Of a stretch of 54,863 nucleotides of DNA, positions 46,000 through 54,863 are shown in pieces. The stretch is from Nemertoderma westbladi. Taxonomy: Eukaryota > Xenacoelomorpha > Nemertodermatida > Nemertodermatidae. Made by a program: the position numbers and the translations under genes. The stretch lies in assembly GCA_032718475.1 (NCBI GenBank), contig JAUCBJ010005428.1, positions 1-54,863 of the forward strand, written 5' to 3'. Each line of letters begins with the position of its first letter. Position 1 is the stretch's first letter. Under the pieces are notes generated by a model. The model was not told where the DNA came from. It saw only the letters and a program-made list of their open reading frames with translations, and did not search any database.

Positions 46000-46420
46000 G
46001 CTAACAGATCTTCCAAGGTGAGTGTTCAGTTCGTTCTCAATGTGAAAATCATTTGATTTATAAAGAACCATTTTTTATAGCACTGAAAAGTCATACTCTT
46101 CACTTCACGCAATCACAATGATATAAATAGTTATTCTTTATTTTAGGTTTATACACTGAAGCTCGCAATTACCACCGAGTTGAAGAAACTACATTGTTCT
46201 TCCCTTTTAATACTATCAAAGGTGCCTCAATTCTCTGACACAATCAATAATTATTGGCAGATATGAACTTTATTTAGTGCATTCCTACCTGTTGTTATCG
46301 AATTATTGTTAAAAGTTAAAACTTATGTGTTTTTATATGTAAATGTGTTGTTATTATCATTATTTAGCTTGAGTAGAGATTGTGTTCGTATTAAAGCACC
46401 ACTTTAATTTCCTAATTTCA
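46000..46420 (+). other. Mapk15: MAPK15 3' untranslated region with a probable spliced intron
   Basis: CCAAG before GTGAGTG at 46017/46018 is a strong donor and TTATTTTAG at 46146 a matching acceptor, suggesting an intron within the 3' UTR 18 bases after the stop. ATTAAA at about 46390 is a possible polyadenylation signal. Confidence 0.5.
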
Positions 46421-48754
46421 GCGCGCAGAATTGCTTGCCTTTCTGTGGAAAGCACTTATCACTCCTTTCAGAAATACTGTTAACATTTCTGTCTCCACAA
46501 TTTTAATCAACAAAGAAATATTTCGCCTATAATTCTAGAACAGTTAAAACAGACGAGGGAATTGATAATGCTGCTACTGAATTTCAGCATTTCTGAAAAT
46601 GCCACCTAAGAATGTGGGGCGAGCCACCAAGCGCTCGCCTCATTTTTATAAATCTAAATTGGGAAATTTATTTTTTAAGCTTAATATAGGTAGCCTAGGC
46701 CTACTAACTAACTGTAAAGTGAATTAACGATAACGATATAGAGTGAATTCGTTTGTTAAAAAATGGAAAATTTGCGTTTTGATTTATACAGACTTCCAAC
46801 ACAGAATTCTGGAATATTTTATTTATTTCATAAATAGCTATGCATTAGTTATTAAATTAAATTGAATTAAATGCATTAAATATTCCCGAATTCTGAGTAT
46901 TTATAAAATAGAATACAAATAACACCCTGCATCTTTAATGAAGTGGCTTAGCTACATAAAAAAATGTGAAATTGTTAGATAAGTTTTTTGTTCAGTATCT
47001 TTTTGTGAGTAGACCATCCTGTGCGTATACAAATGACAAAAATAACATGAGACTCCAAAAAATCGATGATTAACACTTTAAATTTTATGTTTCTTTCCGT
47101 AGGGGTATTATTAACCTCGCCCCACCAGATTTTGCAACCTCAAAAACCCATGTTTCCAAGAAATCACACTTTATATGTATCATAAACTATTGTGGTTTTT
47201 AAACTAAAACAGAAAAATACTGTCCAAAAAGTTAAATAAAGAAGCCAAAATCTCTTTATGTGAAAAATCGTCGCTAACAGTGGCGGAATTTATTAATTTC
47301 CTTACAATGGAATTAGTTACCTTAATATGTGGGGCAATTTTTTATATTTTAAAAAACTGTGCGATTTACCGAGATATATTAAGCAATTATTGTGCGACAG
47401 GAGTGTAAATTTAATTAGTTTCTCAAAGAATTCCATCCTTATTCTCATCCACTCTTCTACCTTTTGTTTGGCTTGTATTGTATTATAGGGCATATTGTAC
47501 CAATTTCTCTTACAATTTTCATCGATAAATATGTGCGCCTAAACGTGTTCCACTATATTTTTGGAAGCATAGGATTTTTGTCAGTTTCATACGCAGAAAA
47601 GACTTAGAAAAAAACTTTTGTCATTTTTTTCGCTTTCGATTTAACAATTTTTGTAAAGGTATATTATTTAACTTACTAATATTAATAATAGCCCTAACTT
47701 TATTTCTGTGCTTGTTTATACTGTATTAGGTCTCTGCTGTGTCAAGTACAGTTGTAGCACTATAAATTGTGTTACAAATTTCTTTACGAACGGGTGAAGT
47801 GACTGAGTGCAAATAGAGATAAGAGCATCAAATTATTTAACGTACTCTGTTCAGTAGTTTTATTCCAAAATTGTAACATTACGAAACAGCGTTATTCATT
47901 ATTTATTTAAAAAGGTTAGTTATTTTTGGCAAATTTATTAAACGGTTGTTATATAGGCCTAGTCTAGAATCTAAAAGGTTTATCATTTGTACGTAATTTA
48001 AAATTTTTACTAAAATGTTTTTGTACTAAAATGTTTCTGCAGAGCCTATTAGAGTTGTATCTAGGCCTAAATATATTAAATATAATAAACAAATAATTTA
48101 TTATTAATTACACATGACGGCGTGTTATATTATTATCACAACGCGTTCTCAATTAATATAGTGACACTGTTAAGTAATGTTGATAATTTGGAATAAAAGT
48201 TATAGTATTTGTATCCAGCGGTATCCGCTGCGGTATTCATTTTGATTGAAGTTAAATATTATTCCACTGTAAATATTATGTAAATGTGATTATATAGGCC
48301 TACCTTACAATATTGCAACGGATATGTGCAACTTTTTGTGCACTTTGGTGCAACAGCATTTGTGGGCCTCATTTTCATTTTGAACATTTTTGGACGCATT
48401 GTGGACTTTGGAAGTCCATCAGTGGTGATGATAAACTTAACGAAATAAATTTCAACTAATTTTGATGATGGAGTGCACATCTCGACATATTATATCCGTT
48501 GGACTATCAGCCTTTATGGAGTGCCGCTTTGGTGCCATGGTTTTATATTTTATGTACAAATAATAGTTTTTCAAGATTTTTGTTATATTTTTACTTTATA
48601 TTGTATGTTGGTTTATGTTATAATATTCATATTCATATGGTCACCGCACGTCATAACAATACATTAAATGTAATATCATTGGACGAATTAATTTTCCGTT
48701 TCGAGCCGGGCAGCGACGGTTGCATTACTATTGACGTGTATGAGAAACGCTGCG
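46421..48754. other. Intergenic, no gene seen
   Basis: Very AT-rich sequence with no recognisable exon, RNA gene or mobile element. GTGGGGCGAG at 46613 and its complement CTCGCCCCAC at 47116 form a short inverted pair about 500 bp apart. TAGGCCTA palindromes occur at 47955, 48053 and 48295. Confidence 0.5.
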
Positions 48755-48770
48755 TTAACCCTATTAAACC

Positions 48771-48808
48771 CGGGGGGGGGGGGGTCAATATGACCCCCCC
48801 CCCCCCAC
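48771..48808. repeat. Left poly-G / poly-C hairpin
   Basis: Run of about 12 G, GTCAATATGAC, run of about 13 C. Paired with an almost identical sequence at 52390-52426 at the other end of the element. Confidence 0.9.
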
Positions 48809-49620
48809 CGTAGTTTTTTTCTCATAATTCTGAAACAAACGCAGTTGGGAATCTGAAATTTTACGACTTTTCCTAAAAAATCTATTGTCTTCCTAGTAGT
48901 GAAAACCGTTTTCAAAAATATTGGGTAGTTTTCGAGTTATAGCTCCATTTTTTAACCCTATTTTTGGCACTTATTTTTGAGACGTTTTTTGAAAATTACA
49001 TTTCATTAAATATGATTTGTAACATCTCTATTTTTGATTTACACCGGTTTTTTGGTGTTAGCAATTGGGTGGAATTCATATAAATTCATTTAGAAATTTC
49101 AAACTTGTTTTTTTCGGCGGGTGCCAAATTTTGGTGCCAAATTTTGGTGCCAGCCCCAAATTTTGAAATATGTCAATTTTGTAAATTGATTGTTTGAAAC
49201 TTGTTTTTTTGCGCAATTGGGGTTTTTGGGGTTCTGGTTTTGATGGAATATATACGAGTTGCACCAAGCGTATCAAACTTGTATTTCTCGGTGCTGTGTG
49301 CAAATTTTGGTGCTAGCACGAAATTTTGAAAATACATTCAATAGATAAAATTGCTTGTGACAATTTATTTCTTGCGTTTTAGAGGTTTATGGCTGTTCTG
49401 AATTCAATGGAATATATAACTATCGAACTAGACATCTCAAACTTGTATTTTTCGGAAGTGGGTGCAAAATGTGGTGCTAGCACCAAATTTTGAAAGCCAT
49501 CAAATATATCAATTGATTGTGTCACCTTGTTTCTTGCTTTATACGGGTTTGTGAGTGTTCTGAATTCAATGGAATCAGTAAAAATTTCATAAGAGTTTTC
49601 AAACTTGGGTTCAAACTTCA

Positions 49621-49800
49621 GGTTCCACCTTGGTGTAGTGGTTGCATTGAATTCACATCTCCTGTAGGTCGTGGGTTCGATCCTCACATGGGCCAGGGCA
49701 GTTTTCGTTTCGGCACGAATGCTTTAAAGGGACCAGCCATGGCGCATCTCTGCCTTGCATCCTTAAGTGGTAGCTTAATGAGTACTGGAGTTTCCTCTAG
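49621..49800 (+). mobile_element. tRNA-derived SINE, copy 2
   Basis: Clear pol III promoter: A box TGGTGTAGTGG (49631-49641) and B box GGGTTCGATCC (about 49673-49683). Body AAAGGGACCAGCCATGGCGC and CATCTCTGCCTTGC matches the copy at 31.5 kb. Inserted in the piggyBac-like element. A 3' AAAAAA run at about 49826 may be its tail. Confidence 0.75.
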
Positions 49801-51096
49801 GGAGTAAAGTTCTGGGGGACCGTGTAAAAAAAGCTTTTGCGGACATAACAAATTTTTTCGCAATGCGCGGAATACTCCAAAATAGCCCTAAAATTGTTCA
49901 ACTACGCGTCGGACAGAAATTAGAACCAAGATGACGAAATCTGTCAGCTGATTCTTTGTGTACGTGGAGATTCCTTTGTTTGAGCCTATTCAGCCAATCA
50001 GAGCAATCTTCTCAGTTATGCCAGTAGAGACCTACCTGTGGAAACTGGCGCATGCGCATTATTATCGTTTTTTTTCTGAGAATTAGATTCCTCTCAGGAT
50101 TCTGTACTAAGTACGGACGTTTCAGACTTTGGCCCAAGAACATCTGATGGCCTTAGTTATAAGAACGTAAATCTACTGTATTAACATCGTAACACCTGGA
50201 CACACATCAAATCACCTAACTTGTTATACAAACAAGACATATTACTGAACACATACTGACTGTTCACCGCACTGTTTTAATGCTGTTTTATTGTGTTAAT
50301 TGCTGTTTATATTAATGGACGTTATATTTGGAGAATACCGATAAATAATCGTAAACCCCTCAACTTTCTTGATTACTGAGGTAAGCAGAGGAAGGGTCTA
50401 CCGGTAACAACTGTGACTCAAATTATAGTGGTTTTGTGTGAATTAAATGCTATTTCATAATCCCTACGTGTGTCAGTTGCAATCCTCCTTATATATGATC
50501 AAAATCAGTGACGGTCGGCAAATTAGTGTGAATTAGTGTGAAGTAGTGTGAAGGTTAATAAAGCATCTGCTAAAGAATGCGCTATTTACGAAACTCTGTG
50601 GCCATCTAGTTGTGATTAGTGTAAGTCATACTGTAACTCTGTTATATACTTAAAGCGCCACGTCCTAAAGGAACTGTTAATATTTCCCCGAAAGTAAATA
50701 TAGTTGTCAGAGATTATATAGTAGCGATCAATCGAATAATACAAAGTAGCCTACACCGCAATAACTTCCTCTGGAACCCGAATCCAGTCTCCCACACCGT
50801 GGGTCATACGCCGCGCACGGACTGGCTTCGGCGGATGTAACTTCAGTACACCAGTGAGGGCTAAAGTCGATTCATAATTAAAAAGACATTTAAATTGGCA
50901 GGTTAAACTGCTAAAAGGTCTAAAAGCGCGAACAGACCGCACTGGAAATAAGTCGTCAGACTTTGTGCGTAATCCCTGGCCTAGCGGCCGAAGAAAATTT
51001 ACTTTTTTTACTTTTTTCAAACTTGTATTTTTCGCCGGTGGGTGAAAATTGTTGTGCCAGCACCACATTTTTGAAAATAAGCAAATTGAGGATATA

Positions 51097-51782
51097 TCTT
51101 TTTACAGAACACAGCAGAACACAGTAGAACACAGCAGAACACAATAGAATACAGGCGGAACATAGGCGAACACAGCTCTAATTAAAATCTACACCAAAAA
51201 ATAACACACTTGGGAAAGTACCGGATTTAATCATACAACTGTAAGATGTCAATTACATATTTAAATTAAATGGCGGTTTCCATATCCTCCAAAATAAATA
51301 ACTTCTCATTATCCTGTAACCATGGAGAGTTGGTTAATTCTACAGCAGTACAGTACCGGTAGCTGAGTAGGCCTACATCAGTACATTGGTAATATACTCT
51401 ACACTGTGCCCGGTAATTGCCGGTAAATGCCTACATCTGTCTGTCTGTACAATGTACAGTCTGTCAGTCTGTACATGTCTCTACAGCACTAGGCCTACTG
51501 CAGTACTGGAACAGGCTGACAGGCAGACTGCTGGACTAGTAACAGGTACAGGCCTAACCGAACAGCTGATCGGGCAAATCAGGTAATTTATTTTGGAGGA
51601 TATGGAAAACCGCCATTTAATTTAAAAATGTAATTGACATCTTACAGTTGTATGATTAAGTCCGGTACTTTCCCAAGTGTGTTATTTTTTGGTGTAGATT
51701 TTAATTACAGCTATGTTCGCCTATGTTCCGCCTGTATTCTATTGTGTTCTGCTGTGTTCTGCTGTGTTCTGTAAAAAGAACT
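51097..51782. mobile_element. Fold-back element with ~180-bp inverted arms
   Basis: The left arm (51100-51290) begins CTTTTTACAGAACACAGCAG and includes CACCAAAAAATAACACACTT and ATACATATTTAAATTAAATGGCGG-like text. The right arm (51590-51782) is its complement with few changes, ending TGCTGTGTTCTGTAAAAAG. The spacer (51291-51590) is unique, with CAGTACTG-type words. No coding capacity. Inserted inside the piggyBac-like element. Confidence 0.85.
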
Positions 51783-52389
51783 ATCCGCAAATTGATCAGT
51801 AGATAGTACAGTATTATCTTGTTTCTTGCGTTATACGTGTTTATGAGGGTCCTAAATCCGATGGAATCAATAAAAACAGCACTGGGCATCGCAAACTTGT
51901 ACTTTTTGGTGATGGGTACGAAATTAAAGCACCAATATTCGCCAAATTACGCCGAAAAATACAAGTAGCAATGATCTGGCATATTAGAAATGTATTCCAT
52001 TAGAATCAGCGCCCTAGAAAACCTGAAAATGTGAATTTATAGCATCGTATAAGTGAATTAAAAATTTTCTGTTCTAACTGAAAAGTGCTGGTTACTAGTT
52101 TTTTTCATGTTTTCCCTACGCAGAAAGGACTAAACAGCCATTTATAGTAATCATATCATTTTTAGATATTTTCCAATCTATTTTGCGTATTGATAAACAA
52201 TTAGCCGAAAAATGTAACTTTCAAATTTTGTGAAAATTGTGCACTACTTGTAATTTTGGTGCTGCACTATAACCTTTTTTCGTCCTATAACATTTTTTCG
52301 AAAATTTTTTTTCGGTCGGATCCAGAATAGTGATACCTACGTACAAACAAAAAATCAGACGTTTTCGTAAAAATTTGTAGATTTTAGAG

Positions 52390-52426
52390 AGGGGGGGGGG
52401 GGTCAATATGACCCCCCCCCCCCCCG
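52390..52426. repeat. Right poly-G / poly-C hairpin
   Basis: Run of about 13 G, GTCAATATGAC, run of about 14 C, mirroring the sequence at the left end of the piggyBac-like element. Confidence 0.9.
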
Positions 52427-52468
52427 GTATTTGTACAGTATTTTATAGCCCGGTACTAATAGGGTTAA

Positions 52469-52814
52469 AGAGCGAGTTTATATTAACGCGGATGCACATT
52501 TTGACTTACAGCATCTTTATATTTGACATCCAACTTTCCTGGTAGTTCGAAACCGGTACTTACATTACATCTTACGGATAAAAAATTCCTTGCGAGCGTT
52601 AATCTTCACTTGATATTATTAGCCGCGCGGGGGCGATCCTTATATTACACCTTCATTTTCATACGAAGTCCGATATGATTGATCCATAATATTATGTAAC
52701 ATTTAATATTTTCTCAACTTATGGGTGAATAAGACCCTCCCTCCGCTAGCTAGTTTTTGTGACCGCTCACCCAAAAACTGACGTTCCAAACGCCGGCCAT
52801 ATGCCGAGTGCGTC
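52469..52814. other. Short stretch before the 28-bp array, possible exon
   Basis: From about 52753 one frame is open into the array (HPKTDVPNAGHMPSASPR-like) and ends at CCTAG before GTGAGG at 52829. This would suit a coding exon whose donor seeded the array, by analogy with the three arrays in the two recognised genes. No family resemblance supports coding. Confidence 0.25.
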
Positions 52815-54863
52815 ACCTAGGTGAGGTGAAAGCTTCTCAATCACCTAGGTGAGGTGGAAGCTTCTCAATCACCTAGGTGAGGTGGAAGCTTCTCAATCAC
52901 CTAGGTGAGGTGAAAGCTTCTCAATCACCTAGGTGAGGTGGAAGCTTCTCAATCACCTAGGTGAGGTGAAAGGTTCTCAATCACCTAGGTGAGGTGGAAG
53001 CTTCTCAATTACCGAGGTGAGGTGGAAGCTACTCAATCACCTAGGTGAGGTGGAAGCTTCTCAATCACCTAGGTGAGGTGAAAGGTTCTCAATCACCTAG
53101 GTGAGGTGGAAGCTTCTCAATCACCTAGGTTAGGTGAAATCTTCTCAAACACCTAGGTGATGTGGAAGCTTCTCAATCACCTAGGTGAGGTGGAAGCTAC
53201 TCAATCACCTAGGTGAGGTGGAAGCTTCTCAATCACCTAGGTGAGGTGGAAGCTTCTCAATCACCCAGTTGGGGTGAAAGCTTCTCAATCACCTAGGAGA
53301 GGTGGAAGCTTCTCAATCACCTAGGTGAGGTGAAAGCTTCTCAATAGCCTAGGTGAGGTGGAAGCTTCTCAATCACCTAGGGAAGGTGAAAGCTTCTCAA
53401 TCACCTAGGTGAGGTGGAAGCTTCTCAATCACCTAGATGAGGTGGAAGCTTCTCAATCACCTAGGTGAGGTGGAAGCTTCTCAATCACCTAGGTGAGGTG
53501 GAAGCTTCTCAATCACCCAGTTGAGGTGAAAGCTTCTCAATCACCTAGGTGAGGTGGAAGCTTCTCAATCACCTAGATGAGGTGGAAGCTTCCCAATCAC
53601 CTAGGTGAGGTGGAAGCTTCTCAATCACCCAGTTGAGGTGAAAGCTTCTCAATCACCTAGGAGAGGTGGAAGCTTCTCAATCACTTAGGTGAGGTGAAAG
53701 CTTCTCAATAGCCTAGGTGAGGTGGAAGCTTCTCAATCACCTAATGGACGTGGAAGCTTCTCAATCACCTAGGTGAGGTGAAAGCTTCTCCATCACCTAG
53801 GTGAGGTGGAAGCTTCTCAATCACCTAGATGAGGTGAAAGCTTCTCAATCACCTAGGTGAGGTGAAAGCTTCTCAATCACCTAGGTGAGGTGGAAGCTTC
53901 TCAATCACCTAGGTGAGGTGAAAGCTTCTCCATCACCTAGGTGAGGTGGAAGCTTCTCAATCACCTAGGTGAGGTGGAAGCTTCTCAATCACCTAGGTGA
54001 GGTGAAAGCTTCTCAATCACATAGATGAGATGGAAGCTTCTCAATCACCTAGGTGAGGTGAAAGCTTCTCAATCACCTAGGTGAGGTGGAAGCTTCTCAA
54101 TCACCTAGGTGAGGTGGAAGCTTCTCAATCACCTAGGTGAGGTGGAAGCTTCTCAATCACCTAGATGAGGTGGAAGCTTCTCAATCACCTAGGTAAGGTG
54201 GAAGCTTCTCAATCACCTAGATGAGGTGGAAGCTTCTCAATCACCTAGGTGAGGTGAAAGCTTCTCAATCACCTAAGTGAGATGGAAGCTTCTCAATCAC
54301 CTAGATGAGGTGGAAGCTTCTCAATCACCTAGGTGAGTTGAAGCTTCTCAATCACCTAGGTGAGGTGAAAGCTTCTCAATCGCCTAGGTTAGGTGAAAGC
54401 TTCTCAATCACCTAGGTGAGGTGGAAGCTTCTCAATCACCTAGGTGAGGTGAAAGCTTCTCAATCACCTAGATGAGGTGGAAGCTTCTCAATCACCTAGG
54501 TGAGGTGAAAGCTTCTCAATCACCTAGATGAGGTGGAAGCTTCTCAATCACCCAGGTGAGGTGAAAGCTTCTCAATCACCTAGGTGAGGTGGACGCTTCT
54601 CAATCACCGAGGTGAGGTGAAAGCTTCTCAATCACCTAGATGAGGTGAAAGCTTCTCAATCACCTAGGTGAGGTGAAAGCTTCTCAATCACCTAGGTTAG
54701 GTGAAAGCTTCTCAATCACCTAGGTGAGGTGGACGCTTCTCAATCACCGAGGTGAGGTGAAAGCTTCTCAATCACCTAGATGAGGTGGAAGCTTCTCAAT
54801 CACCCAGGTGAGGTGAAAGCTTCTCAATCACCTAGATGAGGTGGAAGCTTCTCAATCACCTAG
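52815..54863. repeat. 28-bp minisatellite with CACCTAGGTGAGG, ~73 copies, runs off the window
   Basis: The unit TCACCTAGGTGAGG + TGGAAGCTTCTCAA is 28 bp. Variants are GGAAG/GAAAG, TAGGTGAGG/TAGATGAGG and CACCTAG/CACCCAG. Each unit carries the palindrome CACCTAGGTG and, in plus orientation, a CTAG/GTGAGG donor-like motif. Copies vary more than those of the 27-bp array. The right end is beyond the window. Confidence 0.95.

Larger units (their letters stand above)
48759..52464. mobile_element. Non-autonomous piggyBac-like element with G-tract hairpins
   Basis: Bounded by TTAA at 48755-48758 and 52465-52468, the piggyBac target duplication. Ends are CCCTATTA on both sides in inverted orientation, followed by AACCCGGG or GTACCGGG. 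Just inside each end lies a G-run, GTCAATATGAC and a C-run (48771-48808 and 52390-52426), which can fold into a long G:C stem. Interior segments with TTGGTGC, CAAATTTTG and GAATTCAATGGAATAT words repeat in degenerate ~140-bp steps at 49080-49600 and again at 51800-51930. No transposase frame is recognised, so it is non-autonomous or eroded. It contains a SINE and a fold-back element. Confidence 0.72.

Noticed and set aside
48499-48915. Overlapping small open frames with Pro runs
   Set aside because: They depend on the poly-C tract of the piggyBac-like end and lack any recognisable domain.
50751-51068. 105-residue minus-strand frame
   Set aside because: It lies in repeat-derived sequence of the piggyBac-like element; no transposase or other family motif.
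815-54863. CRISPR array or CRISPR-like repeats
   Set aside because: All arrays are head-to-tail minisatellites without unique spacers, in a eukaryotic genome.

Overview
The window is nuclear DNA from an animal, most likely an aquatic invertebrate; I cannot name the species. It is AT-rich, has spliced genes with GT-AG introns, non-LTR retrotransposons, Helitron, P-superfamily and piggyBac-like transposons, tRNA-derived SINEs and many minisatellites. Proteins that can be recognised (MAPK15/ERK7, GSKIP, RCAN, DBH-like monooxygenase, MYG1, 2-Cys peroxiredoxin) are typical metazoan families.

Almost everything between about 0.8 and 46 kb lies inside one very long plus-strand gene, a MAPK15 (ERK7/8) orthologue. 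Its 5' end is outside the window. Exons seen here start with the activation-loop exon (15 codons or so, in a tandem array at 815-2889), then 8178-8327, 9181-9363, 30803-30964, 31087-31228, 31345-31390, 31688-31885, 32008-32144, 33478-33531, 33747-33938 and the stop-bearing exon 45799-45999. Splice phases match across all these joins. Six other genes are nested in its introns: GSKIP (minus, 5241-5645), a typical 2-Cys peroxiredoxin (minus, 17885-18517), RCAN/calcipressin (plus, 24509-25252), an F-box-like gene (plus, 28588-30177), a DBH-like copper monooxygenase (minus, three exons, 45121-34035) and MYG1 (minus, 42524-41486). MYG1 sits inside the first intron of the monooxygenase, which sits inside the last intron of MAPK15. 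All nested genes except the monooxygenase appear intronless. MYG1 carries a 13-bp tandem duplication that breaks its frame.

The most unusual signal is a class of minisatellite built from exon/intron junctions. Three arrays consist of the last bases of a recognisable coding exon plus its 5' splice site plus the first bases of the intron, repeated head to tail: a 73-bp unit of about 29 copies (MAPK15 [12 protein letters not shown] exon), a ~47-bp unit of about 9 copies (MAPK15 HPYVAR exon, split by a P-type transposon) and a ~37-bp unit of roughly 27 copies (monooxygenase exon 2). Together they hold dozens of consensus-like splice donors. A fourth array (28 bp, 52.8 kb to the window end) also repeats a strong donor motif.

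Mobile DNA: a 4.3-kb P-superfamily transposon with ~0.65-kb inverted repeats (9398-13724) containing a Harbinger-like MITE; three non-LTR fragments; a decayed Helitron (36.7-41.2 kb); a piggyBac-like element (48759-52464) containing a SINE and a fold-back element; SINE copies; and plain minisatellites with 27-, 49-, 29-, 51-, 16- and 28-bp units. The 46.2-48.7 kb stretch is AT-rich with no gene I can recognise.
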